DNA from: Whitmania pigra
Lineage: Eukaryota; Annelida; Clitellata; Hirudinida; Haemopidae
Direction of reading: 5' to 3'
Assembly (NCBI GenBank): GCA_021613335.1
Contig: JAJTWR010000251.1
Location: forward strand, 1,432,501-1,496,500
DNA length: 64,000 nt
A model generated the notes under the pieces. It did no database searches. It saw nothing but the letters and a program-made list of their open reading frames with translations, and was not told the DNA's origin. The translations under genes were made by a program, and so were the position numbers. Below are positions 1-14,100 of this stretch, piece after piece (the stretch's first letter is position 1; every line of letters starts with the position of its first letter).

Positions 1-1035
<1,035 letters not shown>

Positions 1036-1847
1036 AATTTATAAAACACATTATCCATTACATGTTATAATGTCTGATCATTAATAATTGTGACTCCAAT
1101 GCTACATTAACAACCTCTTTAATTACGTAGTCTGCGATATTATTAAAAATTGTTTTAATTCATTGTGAACGTATAATAATATCTGCATTAAGGTGTTATA
1201 ATATGAGCAATATGCGCGTGCGTTTTAACATTTTGCAATTACTTTTGTTTTGATCAATGGCTATGTGATCAGGCATAAAATGATTGTTTGCCTTTATTTT
1301 ACTGCATAATTTACCATATGCTAATTTATTTACTTCGTTGCTGAAGTTTCTAAATATAAATTTTAATATCGGATTTTGCTGGTCTGTTTTGAACACTATT
1401 AACTTTTAAATTAACATATTTATTATATTTAACATTGCTAAATTTTCAAAAAAAATGTTTGTGCAATTCCGCTTTGTAAAAATTAAAAAATATGTTATTA
1501 GTAATAAAAAATAATTAATTAATACAATGATTGCTATTAAGATAAATTTTAAATTTTGTGATTAGAAATTTTTGAAGCGAAATGTGTTTCCTAGCAGCAG
1601 TAAATAAAGCAGGCATTGTTTAATCGGACTGCTTTCTCGATTCTGAAATCTAAATCAAATATGGATGTTAGTAATTCATTAAAGATAGTGTGACGAATTT
1701 ATGTCTTGTTTAAATTGAATGGATTTTGATTAATTTATGTCAAATTTACCTCTATCCATCCTTACGTTGGATGCCAGGAAGGATAATTTTCTTTATTGCA
1801 TAACAACCAAACCTCGTATTACAAAGTTTTAAGAGTTTCTACAAAAA
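1036..1847. other. AT-rich intergenic spacer between the ABCC gene and NME7
   Basis: It holds the 3' flank of the transporter and the 5' flank of NME7. I see only AT-rich sequence with short A/T runs, no credible coding exon and no clear core promoter. Confidence 0.6.
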
Positions 1848-3736
1848 ATGTCTACAAACCGAGAATTTAAACAACTAATTGAAGAAGATTTAGGTTTTGT
1901 TAATACCCCTCAAATTTACTCTCAGAATTATTATGGAAGATTCGCATTCATTGTCGAATGGTACGACGTTCAGGCATCTCTGGCAAAAAGATTCATTCTC
2001 ACATTCTATTGTTCGGAGAATTCTGTAGAAATGGTGCGGATCTCTTGACTTGTTATAGTAAATGAAAATTATTGTAATAATTGAAAATGTAATTATTGAT
2101 TGTTGTAATAATTTATAATGTAGTCACTAATTATTTTAGTAATTGATAATGCAAATATTAATTATTATTTATATATTGTGATTATATATAATGCAATTAT
2201 TATTACAGCTTTGATTTCTTAATGTTATTTCTGTTGGTTATTTTTATTTTGAAATACATTATATTGAAATCATCTCTCAAAGGTCTAAATTATTGCTCAG
2301 TATAATTATTATTGAACTTTAATATACTGGATTGATTGAGAGTTACTTCTTATTGAATACAGTTTGACATGAAGAACAACAGGGTCTTCTTGAAGAAGTG
2401 CAAGGTGGACGACATCCATCTGAAAGACCTTTACGTCGGAAACTCCATCAACCTCATGTCGAGGCTGCTGGATGTTGTCGACTATGCCGACAGCTACACG
2501 AGGAGGATGCTCAGTCCGGAGACGGAAAAGTGTTGTCATTGTTTCGTTCGCATGCATTCATCCGCTTGGTTTAATTTTCTTATACCATTATCTCTCTTTT
2601 TTTTTCCTGTAGTTTTAAAAAAGTCTTTGCCCTAACTCGGTCGCTTTTTTTTTCACATTCTCACAAAGCTGATCTATCAGTTTAAGCAATTTCATTTGTA
2701 GCATCCACAGATACTGTAATATAAATCTATAAACGTAATATAAGAACTGATCCATCAGTTGTAGCAATTTCATATATTCATCAACCCATGATGTAATAAT
2801 TTATCAGTTCGTAGTCCATTCCTTCATGCAGGGCATTTCTGATCGTGCTGCCGGACGCGTTCGGCAAGATGGGACTCATAATCGATTTCTTATCCTGCTG
2901 CGGATTCAGGGTCACGAGGTTGAAATCGTTCAGGGTGGCCGTTGAACAGGCGGAGGTCTTCTATTCGGACATCAATCGAGAGATGAACTACAGGTCCTCG
3001 TTATTATATTTATGTTTAATTATTATTTTTTATTAATACTAATAATACTAAGTTATTACTTATTTCTAAAATAATAATATTAATAATGATAAAGAATAAT
3101 ATATAATATTCAATCATAATAATATATGAACACCATAACATGTAATATTTAATCTGAAATAGTCAGCCATTGGTTAAATTGTTGTGTATAATAATTTATT
3201 ATTATCATTATCATCAATTTTATTGTTATTATTATTTAACCAGGCAAATGTTCCTCCACATGGCGAGTGGTCCGGTCTTAGCAATGGAGGTAATGAAGCA
3301 AGACGCACTCAATTACCTCTTAAAGGTCGTCGGCCCCAAAGATCCTGAGAAGGCAAAGGTCGAAGCCCCTGATTCACTCAGGGCAAGGTTTGGTGTAGGT
3401 GAGCTGTAGTAGTGCTGTCATTTGTTTTATTAAGTTTATTAATCATCATTAACATCACCCTCATCATCATTTCCACCATAATCGTCATCATCACTTCTTG
3501 AACAGATGTCGTCATGAATGCCATCCACTGCCCCGAGACCCCCGAAAAGGTCGAGTACGAGACGAGTTTCTTCTTCGGAACGAAGAACATCCACAACTCT
3601 GCAGTGCTGGAGGGCTGCACTTGTGTGGTCTTGAAGCCACATGCTGTCAGTGATGGTTAGTCATACCTCGACACTTTAGGATAGGTTATCATTTATAACC
3701 TCTGCATGGTGGTGATGATGATGATTATAATTATAA

Positions 3737-3817
<81 letters not shown>

Positions 3818-3925
3818 TAGTTATTATATATTATATATATATATATATATATTATACCACTCAAAGTGCTTCGGTCAAGACAGTAACAGTAACAATAACA
3901 ATAATAATAATAATAACAATAATTT

Positions 3926-3956
<31 letters not shown>

Positions 3957-4756
3957 TATAGTTATTTGATATCTTGCCAACAAGAATATGATGATGATGA
4001 CAATGGTGGCAGCTTTCGTTTCATCAGTCCGCTTACGTTCACAAATCATGTTTGCTGACCAGGACAGGCAGGTAAGATGATCCAAGCACTGACCGACTGT
4101 GGCTACGAGGTAACAGCTGCCATCATGCACAAGCTCGACAAGTTGAACGCTTCCGAATTCTATGAGATCTACAAGGGGGTCGTGGCAGATTATTCGGGCA
4201 TGGTGGACGAGCTGTGTCGCAGCCCCTGCATTGCTCTCGAAGTCAAGATGCCCCACCTTCCGTGCTGCACTCCCGAGGGCAAACTGCATGGCGTCGGAAA
4301 CGGTCCCCAGATGTCCGTCAGGGATTTCGTGGGTCCCATGGATCCGGTAGGTTTGGTTTTATCGGGTCCGGTTTTATGACATAATGTCTTGATATTTATT
4401 TGTTTGATTAAATTTCTACATCATCAAACTTTATGCAATTTAATTTTTTGATGTTGTGTCCACTTTTGCATGGACGAAAAAATGTTTGGTGTTTGATTGT
4501 TCATTAATTGTAATAATTGGTTAACTCTTATAATTTGTAATTAAACATACCCAGCATCACTAGTGTTATAAATATTTGTTGATTTAAATGCCAATTATCA
4601 TATCATCATCATCAGGACCTGGCCAGGAAACTCAGGCCATGCACGCTGAGGGCAACGTTCGGATGTAATCGTCTGCAGAACGCGGTCCACGTGACCGACC
4701 TGGTCGAAGACTCGTTCATCGAACTCGAGTACTTCTTCAGGATTCTTGACTCTTGA
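1848..4756 (+). CDS. NME7: NME7, nucleoside diphosphate kinase homologue 7
   Basis: Seven exons: 1848-2033, 2363-2529, 2832-2993, 3244-3398, 3506-3655, 4072-4346, 4616-4756, giving 411 codons (human NME7 is 376 aa). The order matches NME7: an N-terminal DM10 domain (FIVEWYDVQASL, then SVEM), then two NDK domains. Family members sit in the gamma-tubulin ring complex and on doublet microtubules. NDK domain A has its active-site-type histidine (NAIHCPE), but the usual ATP-contacting lysine of KPDA is leucine (VLPDA at 2845-2856). Domain B keeps KPHA and its histidine (LQNAVH). Domain B also carries about 21 extra residues (roughly 4246-4310) before RDFVGPMDP, which explains part of the added length. 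The ATG at 1848 is the first in frame. The acceptor at 4071 is the second of two nearby AGs; only it keeps the frame. Confidence 0.93.
3710..3960. repeat. AT-rich microsatellite in NME7 intron 5 with an ABC-exon-like fragment
   Basis: The tract contains runs of (ATA)n, (AAT)n and (AT)n. Embedded at 3855-3879 is a 25-nt island that matches ABCC exon sequence at 86-110 with one mismatch, in the same orientation. It is non-coding here. Confidence 0.8.
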
Positions 4757-5810
4757 AGGTTGCACAGAGGATGGCCGTGCAAACGGAGGTTTCGGCGAGG
4801 TGCGGGGGTTTGGGAGAGTTTGCAGGGGGTCCTCGTTTTGCGGATCTCGAATTGTTTTTAAGGATTCCTCACTTGTTTTTTGAGAAGTATTTGAACCTGT
4901 TTTGGTGTTAAATAAGTACTCTCTACATTGATTTATCTTTGCTATGATCGACTTGCAACAGAGGCTGTGGTTTTGTTGAACGTTGGTTTGTAGTTTTCAC
5001 TTTGTGAAGTGTCACACTCAGCCTTTTGTATTTGTTTACGTTTTGGGCATGTTAATCTCCACAAGTGCTTTCTTATTTTACAGATTTTCATTTGTCTTTC
5101 CAAAACTTCACTTTTATTTACTTTATTTTATTTTTTGTCAGAATTTAAGTGTGTGTAGTTGATCGTTCTTTTGTCAAAACCTGATGCTTCCATGAGTTTC
5201 CGATGTTTTTGCTTGCACCTTCAATGGATTTTTGAAATGTGGAGATTTTGTGCCCACAATGCCCTTGTTTGGCATTCGATGTTTTCAATCCTTATGAGTT
5301 TCTCTTGAGCTTCAAGTTGAATTATTATTTTTGCTGCATTTTTCGACTTTCTAAATGTTTCTTAAATATTTCTATAAGGATTTACATTTTTAAATCTTTA
5401 CCTTGAAATTTCTTAACCACTTTTGTGTGGTATTGCTAGCAACTTAAAATCTCCAATCACTCATTTTAGCAACTGACATATTCGTGAATAAAATTAAATT
5501 TCATACGCTTTTTTAAATAGTTTTTTTTGTAAATCTTTCTTGATTAAAAAAGTGATTATAACTCATGAGTTCGCGTTGTGGCTGAACATTCGCATTTATT
5601 AGCGCGAAACTGCAAGATCTACCGAATAATTTACAAATCAACTAAATATAATTTGAATGCTTTGATACATGGGGAACGATTCAATTCAAACAGAAGTAGC
5701 TTTGTCTACTTGTCTTCGCTTATTACAGAACAGCTAAAGTTCTGATTTAATAAACTATGGAAATAAATGTTTTATTAACGTCCGTCGCATAACTAGACGA
5801 TTAGGACGGT
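4757..5810. other. NME7 3' flank and intergenic DNA
   Basis: No coding exon is visible. T-rich DNA follows the NME7 stop. A possible poly(A) signal AATAAA lies at about 5488-5493. The true 3' end cannot be set from sequence alone. Confidence 0.45.
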
Positions 5811-5882
5811 GCTTCCACAACAGGGTTCGAATCCGCACCGCCCTCGTAAGAGGCGAAGCCTTAACCATTAGGCCATGCCGGC
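5811..5882 (-). tRNA. Degenerate tRNA-like element (tRNA-Val(UAC)-like pseudogene or SINE head)
   Basis: On the minus strand an A-box-like block (TGGCCTAATGG) is followed by a good 5-bp anticodon stem (CGCCT/GGGCG, one G-T pair) around the loop CTTACGA, which would place anticodon UAC. A B-box-like block GATTCGAACCC follows. The acceptor stem pairs poorly, the variable loop is short and the T stem needs wobbles, so a functional tRNA is unlikely. A tRNA pseudogene or the Pol III promoter head of a SINE fits better. Confidence 0.35.
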
Positions 5883-7720
5883 GTACTGTGGAATGCGTAA
5901 GAAATGCAGCCTTATTTATATTAATGAATACAAAATTTAGCACGGCTTGCGATTAACATTGGATACAAATCCGACGCCCTTTGGTAACATAAACTAAAGT
6001 TCATTTCACGAGTAGACTCGGACGGACCTTATTTGGCTTGTCAAAAATCTGCAGGGAAAGATCAAGCCTAATTATCATCATCATCGAGTTTGTTTCTAGA
6101 GGACATCTAACATTCGTTAGCTGCGTTTAAATTGCGTGCCTCGAACATTCTTTCTGACATTTTGATGGCTTCTCGACTTTTCTTTTGAAATGCAATTACT
6201 ATGGTGACATTGTTATTGAGATAACAAAAGTAATGGGTTCAAAGACTATGTGACTAAGATGACAAACCACTCATTTCACAAAGACCAGATACTATCAAGT
6301 ATATTTACAATAAAAAATATTGTCTCTTTACAAACTAGGAAAATAATTATTCCTCTCTTGAATTTCCAGGAGAAGTTTTTAATTTCAACAAATAATCTCC
6401 AATTTCATTTTTTTGAAGCATCATCTTTTACAGCCAATATTTAGACGTACGAAAGTATTACCTACTACAAGCCCAAAAGGGAATGACAGAATCTGCACAT
6501 CATATTGTCCTGAACCGATAATTCAATTGGATTTTGTCCACACCTTAAAATATGAATCAGTAAAGTTTCAGAAAGGCTGCTCCGCAAATGACTTTTAAAT
6601 GACATCGTGATACAAGCACTCAGGTGCACATTCGATCATTTATTTTGTAAACATAATCTTTCAATTTCGAGTTTCAATTGTAACGCCCTGCGTACAGGTG
6701 CAAGTATGGGCAGACTCCTGTGACTTGTACTGTCAATGCGCGTGTACAATTTCATTGCATTCTGTCCCCGCCTGAGTAATTAGTCCAGCATGGGAGTCTG
6801 CCTTTTTGAATTCATTGTCAATTGAATATTCATGGCGCTTGGTGGACTTCGTAAAACTCATGAATGATTATGGTGATCAAAATAATGCTAATGGTGATGA
6901 TGATGATGATGACGATACTAAGGGGTGGATTCAGATGAGTCACTGCATTATTTACAAATGTTTTGCTTTAATTAATTTCAGGAATTTATGATTAACTCCA
7001 TTATTTAAATGTTGAGAGCTGAAATCATTTTTAAGCATATTTTTAAATCGGTTAATTTTTTTATTTATCAGTTTATCACTTTTAAACCAGGTTACAATTA
7101 ACCTTTTTTTTAAACAACACACACGTGAGGCAAATCTCCACAGACAGGAATCGTGCCCTCTCAATCCTAGAGGCGTTTTTAGAAATCAAATAACATTCTG
7201 TACAAGAGCTGTGCGGTAACCTGTCGGCCAGTTTGGAGTGCGAAGCATAAAAACCAGTGTGTTATTGCCGGCCACTTGTGTTTTTGAATTGGATAGAGTA
7301 AGTTTTTGTCGCAGAGTACAAAAGGATACATTATTTCTAATGCGTTTGTAGGAACGCTAACAGGAGTTCCTTGGGAGTTCATTCTCTCACGGCAGCACTC
7401 GAGAATTGCATTAAAATCAGCAGTCCCGAGCACAATTATTTGGCAACAAGAACAAGAGCTAATTAGCTTTCTGACTCTTAATGGTATAGGTCCGGTATAG
7501 AAAGCTCATACATATATCCGGCTTGTCGAGAGCGCTTGTGTTTGTTTTGTTGACGACGTTGCTCACGGTTCTCTTCATTTCGACAGAATTCTCAGGATTT
7601 TCTTTCTCGACAATTGCAAAAGATTTTGCCGAGTTGTACTTTTTGCTCAACCCCTCGCTCACCGGAAAGCTGTTCCGTTTCTCTCCTTTTAACAACTTCT
7701 GTCAACGAAAATAGACTGAC
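5883..7720. other. Intergenic DNA and 5' flank of the myosin gene
   Basis: No coding exon is recognised. A short inverted pair (CAGACTCC near 6710, GGAGTCTGCC near 6790) could form a weak stem. A (GAT)n stretch lies near 6895-6915. The last 200 bases before the myosin ATG are pyrimidine-rich and probably include 5' UTR, with a possible AG acceptor just before the start codon. The start context is GACATGG. Confidence 0.45.
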
Positions 7721-10700
7721 ATGGCAACAGACTACGGAATAACGGGTCCCGAGTCTCAGTATCTTGTGGTACAGAAAGAACTGGTCAATGATCCCACAGC
7801 TCAGGCGGCCTGGGCTTCAAAAAAGCTTGTCTGGATCCCGAGTGCCGAGGAAGGTTTTGTGGCAGCCTCCATTATTGAGGAAAAGGGAGATTCCGTGACC
7901 GTGGAATTTCAGGCAAATGGAAAAAGGCAGACTGTAAACAGGGAAGACCTCCAAAAGATGAATCCCCCTAAATTCCACAAGGCCGAAGACATGGCCGAAC
8001 TGACCTGTCTGAACGAGGCCTCCGTACTTCACAATCTTAAGGAGAGATATTACAGCGGTTTGATCTACGTAAGCTAGTTTTGTATTGTTTTTTCTTCATC
8101 CTTTTGTTTAGAAATTATTTTTTACTTAATGTCATTGGTTTTGGGGAATAAGTAATTGCATTTCACACCAAATTTTGCACCAAACCAATTTTCTGAATTA
8201 GCTCTCCAATTAGCTTTGCAAATTAGCCTTTATTTCAAAAGTAAACACTCTTAGATTTCCTCGATCACTGAGCGAATAATAACAAATAGACCGCTGTAAC
8301 ATCCCAAAAATTAAATATTTACAATTATTATAGCATGTTAATTCATCATTTTGAAATCAATTTATTCAAATCGTTACAAAATATCTCGGCAGACATATTC
8401 CGGACTGTTCTGTGTGGTTGTCAATCCGTACAAGAAACTACCAATATACTCCGAAAAGGTGGTGGAGATGTACAAAGGAAAGAAGAGACACGAAATGCCA
8501 CCCCATGTTTACGCCATCACGGATCAAGCCTACCGTAACATGCTCTTAGGTAGTGAAACTATTACCCAATCATTCTGAAACAATCGCGCTCGTTTTAAAA
8601 TTCCGTCAATCTCATCTGAATTATGCCTGAGTTTTGTATATTTAAGACAATATAAGATCATATTTGTTGTAATTCTGATTGAATTCGAAATAAATAATTC
8701 CATAATTTCCTTGCTTATAGAACATGAGGACCAGTCCATCCTTTGCACGTGAGTTCAGCTCGATTCGAGACATTGTTTTCGTTTGGACGCGGCTGATTTT
8801 TATCTTACTCATTGTAAAACATCCTCCCGATTATTTATTCTCAACTCATAATTAATGTCTGATGAGTTGCTGAGATTATGATGGCGTTTTTAATGATTCA
8901 TCCCATTTCGTTAAACGAATCTTTATCAAACCGGAGCAAAAGTAGAACATTTTATTAACCTCGATTCATGCAATTTTAATCATTTTTTTTCCATATTTAT
9001 ACCTAATGAACAACATATTTTTTAGCAATTAAATAAAATTTGTGTACATTATCCTTTCATTATTAAAAGCTATTCCTTATGTTATTAATAATTAAGTACA
9101 AATTTAATTGTGTTAAATTGTTGTAGAGGTGAATCTGGTGCCGGGAAAACTGAAAATACAAAGAAAGTCATTCAATATTTAGCTTACATCGCTTCTTCGG
9201 CCAAGTCGCAAAAGCAGACGTCTGCAGGCGGCGGGGTTGGTTTTTGAATTTTTGGATTTGCGATTTTATTTAACAAAACATGAACTAAATGGAATGTTTA
9301 CTAACGATTTGTTATTTATTTTGCAGACCGTCTGGGTATGTTTTGAATTTTGTTTTTTCTTAATTTCTGGTTTAGAATTTGAATCACTGGATGTCGCATG
9401 AATTGTTTGAATCACCCTCATGTATTATTAAGATGATAATTAGGATTTGTTCTTATTAACTAAATCATCCAAAATTTGAATTTTGTATCGTGCACCGCAT
9501 ATTTTTATGAATTGCTAGGGTTTCCAAATGTGCTCTAGTGTAGCATAAGCCATAAACTCCCGAATATTCTCAGCAAACATTGAATGGGGAGTTGAAAATA
9601 TTCTTCATTTAATTATGGTATATTATGACTATTCTCAGTGGTTCAAATTCATCTCTCATGTATCCCTTGATCGAAAATTAACTTAAAGAGCTTCCTAGTT
9701 TGATTTAACTTGGATTTAATCATTTACATTATCTGCATTTTAATTTGAACATCATCTTCACAAATTGCCTTTTAAGGAAACATCACGCGATAGTTGGACT
9801 GCCGTCTACTAAAATATTTATAAGCTTGTTTTCATATTTAAAACATTTGCATAATTGCCCGATGACTGCCGGCGTGTGCATCTCAAAAATGGCTGCTATT
9901 TTTCCACGAACTTGACAGCTAGACTTACTTAATTGTGGCCCCACATGAACACCGTCGTTGACTTATTAACCACTTACGAGGTACTTGTATCCATCCGCGC
10001 ACTCTAATTAATGAGTGAATGATTCATGCGCCTGTAGCAGTTTGCTCGACATTCTTGTTGGTTTCGAGTTGCTACGAGTGGTTGTCATTCCTGTTTTAAT
10101 GTTTTAATTATTGTTGTTAGTAATCATATTTTATCAAGAACTATTGCGACGATGACCTGTTCAAGGTGAAATCGCATTGACATTGTCATGTGCAATCATT
10201 GACTCATTTTGTTAAGTTAGATTATTTAAATGTACATTACATCACGATGAATATTATAATGCTAACAGTCCATCCATTACAGATATTATTACTCTGTGAA
10301 TGGAATTCATTCCAGCAATAATATGGTTGCACAACGAGAGGCAACCAAGCAGACAGTAGGAGCGACGTAATTGTTAAATTATCAAATATTACATAACCAC
10401 TAATAGATGTTAATCTTGGCTGGACCAAATTTAAAAATAAATGGACGAGTATGAAGCTTTATGAAGAAGTACTCATGAAGATAAGGATGAACCTTACCAG
10501 ACACCTTTTCATATCTCGTCGATACATTAAGATCTTTCAACAATTACTAATCGTTGCTTCTGTTGTTGAAATGAGGTGTCATCAAATAACTTAACTAGGA
10601 TGCTTTAATGACAACAAGAATAGCAATAGTAGCAATTACAAGATTACATTTATTATTGTTGCTTCTGCTAACGGTCCAATTGTTATTACAATTATTATTG

Positions 10701-11070
10701 TTTTATTACTATGATTGTGATTATTGTTATTTTTCTTCTTCTTATTATTATTTTTCTTATTGTTGTTTCTGTAACCGGCCATAGTGATATTATGATTATT
10801 ATTGTTATTAGTGTTACTACGATTATGATTATGATGATTATTATTATTGTTGCTATTAATATTTGAATTATTGTTATTGTTGTTATCGGTGCTGTTGGAG
10901 CATTGGTTATGTGTTGTGTCTTTTAATTACCAATTTGTTCCAACCTATTCATCTTCAGCAGCACTCGCGACATTCGCCGCTGATGCCCTCATAGCTTTGG
11001 GCTAACAATAATCTGCTGCAACGAGCTCGCTTATTATTATTTTTATTATTATTATTATTATTATTATTAA

Positions 11071-11115
<45 letters not shown>

Positions 11116-14100
11116 CATTATTGTTGTTGTTGTTGTTGTTGTTGTTGTTATTGTTGTCGTCGTCGTCGTCATTATTGTCATCATCATCATCATCATTGCC
11201 ATAATCATCGTCACCATAATCACCATCAGCATCACAGCCACCATCATCATCACCACTATCTTCATCACAATCGTCATCATCATCAGATAGCCATGAAAGG
11301 TCTCTGCATAGTTGTTAAAACTCCTTCCTAACAAACAGGGTGAGTTGGAGCAGCAGTTGTTGCAGGCAAATCCGATCCTCGAGGCTTTTGGAAATGCAAA
11401 GACCGTCAAGAATGACAACTCTTCAAGATTTGTGAGGACAACTTTTTCATTTTATTTTGTTTACCTGTCGATGCCAGTGTCGAGTGGACGAGCAATTATT
11501 ACTCGTTGGCCGTCTGATTGAGCTGTTGAGAATTATTGATTGGCAGGTTGATTGATTGATTGATTGTTTGTCGATTGAAGGGCAAGTTCATCAGGATCAA
11601 TTTCGACAGCTCGGGTTGCATAGCAGGAGCCAACGTGGAAACTTGTAAGCTGAAATAAGATGACCTTGCATTGATGGAATTAAATCTGACTTCTCGATTC
11701 AACATCATGTATTCCTTGCTTCAGACCTCCTCGAGAAATCGAGGACAATCAGACAAGCAGCAGACGAAAGGAGTTTTCACGTGTTCTACCAGATGGCAGG
11801 ATATGCCAATCCGGAGTTGAAAAGTAAACGGTTTTAATATTATTTTAATAACTTCTTTAAATTTTTTTAGCTGCTTAATTATGCATTCATAATTATGCAA
11901 AAATATTAGTCGATAAATCTTTTACTTAATCTATTAAACAATCAATCAATGAACCTTTCAATTAATCAATCAATAAAACTTTGAAACAGTCAATCCATTT
12001 TTTTCAATCGATTGCTTTCATCCAAACAGAGGAGTACCTGTTTGAGGATGTAAAGAATTACAAATACCTGACAAATGGCAGCCTCCAATTGGCTGGCCAG
12101 GACGAGAAGGAGCTTTACAATCAGCTCATCGAAGCCCTCGATGTCATGGGATTGTCTAAGGAGGAGAAGTCAGGTCGGTCCATAATAAAAGATGATCGAT
12201 TTAATCACTATTATTAGTTAATAATAAAAGATTATCATTGCGACAATCTATCACTTATTTGGTAGTTATGACGTCGGAATCATGCAATATCAACTGATTC
12301 AGTTATAAAACTTCAACTTATATGATTCTGACGATATCAGTCAGTAACAGTTTCACGTGTGTAACGTATGTATGTTATTATATAACATATATCATTTGAT
12401 GACATATAATTGCTAATGTCCATGGAATTGTAACTGAACGCATCTTAAATGCAGCTCTGCACAGGACCGTGTCAGCTGTGCTCATGTTGGGCAACATGCA
12501 GTTCAAACAGGAGAGGAATTCAGACCAAGCGACTCTGCCCGACGATACCGGTTACTAATGACAACGATTGCTTTTATATGATTATGCATTCATTTGCACT
12601 TCTTCATCAACACCATCGTCGTCGTTGTCATTGTCATCAGCATTATCATTGTTATCATCTCTCGTCATCAGCGTCGTCATCATCATCATCGTTTGCATCA
12701 TCATCATCATCTTCTTCATCATTCTCTTGATCATCCCAGTCGCCCAGAAAGTCTGCCATTTGATGGGTCTGCCAGTGACCGAGTTCACGAAGGCCTTCCT
12801 CAAACCAAGGCTGAAAGTGGGCAGGGAATCCGTGGTCAGGGCTCAGACCAAGGAACAGGTGATGATTATGATGATAATTGTGATGATAATGATGATGGTT
12901 ATAATTATTGAAAGATTTGCTGAGTCTCCAACAATACAAAATGCCATAATAATTGATATTATTACAGCTATCGATAAAGACATTAATGTCATGAACATAA
13001 TCTATCTATAATGACAACAATGTAATAAAATAAGTCAATACATTACAACAGTTGTAACAAGTGTTTTCTACCGCAGGTTGAGTTTGCAGTGGAGGCAATC
13101 AGCAAGAGTTTGTACGAGAGGATGTTCAAGTGGTTGGTTGGCAGAATCAACAGGTCCCTCGACAGGTCCAAGAAGCAGGGAGCCTCGTTCATCGGGATAC
13201 TCGACATTGCCGGATTCGAAATATTCCAGGTGTGCTCGCTTATTAATTTAAATAACACCTGACAAAATGTTTTGTCAAAATTCAAAATGTCTCAATGTTG
13301 TAATTCCTTAACGTTGTTATATAACATTATCCTACATCATACACCAGATGAACTACTTCGAACAACTGTGCATCAACTACACGAACGAGAAACTCCAGCA
13401 ACTGTTCAACCACACGATGTTCATCCTCGAACAGGAGGAATATCGCAGGGAGGGCATCGAGTGGACTTTCATCGACTTCGGACTCGACCTTCAACCCACC
13501 ATTGACCTCATTGAAAAGGTGATTTGACCTTTTGCAGGGTCAACAAGTCTATTGTGCGGTGAAAGTATCATTAAAAGTGTTTTAGAAGTATTGCACCAAT
13601 AAAAAGTATGATATATATTTAAGTATTTGTTTATTGCAAGACTAATATTTTAAGTGTTTTTTTGTTGTATATGGTAAAAGAATTTGTTTAAGACAGTAAA
13701 TAACAAACAAGTCATCCGGATTGTGGATGTTTTTGTTGACTTGTGGTCTCATCATGTAATTATAATTGCAGCCCATGGGCGTCTTGGCCCTGGTGGACGA
13801 GGAATGTTGGTTCCCGAAGGCGACCGACAAGACCCTGGTCGAGAAGCTCGTCTCTCAGCATACCTCTCATCCCAAGTTCCAGAAACCTGACTTCAGAGAC
13901 AAGGCCAACTTCAGTATCATTCACTATGCTGGCAAGGTATATATAAATAAATGATGGTTGAAAGTATTATCTTGAAGATAGCAAGTGTTAATGTCATTTT
14001 TAACACAAGATTAACCACAATATTATAGTTATATTATTATTATTGTTAGTATAATAATAATAATTACTTTATTATTATAATTATTATTATAATACATTAT

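Noticed and set aside
10950..11005. Second alternative exon in myosin intron 4
   Set aside because: Both nearby acceptors give an in-frame stop and no good donor follows.
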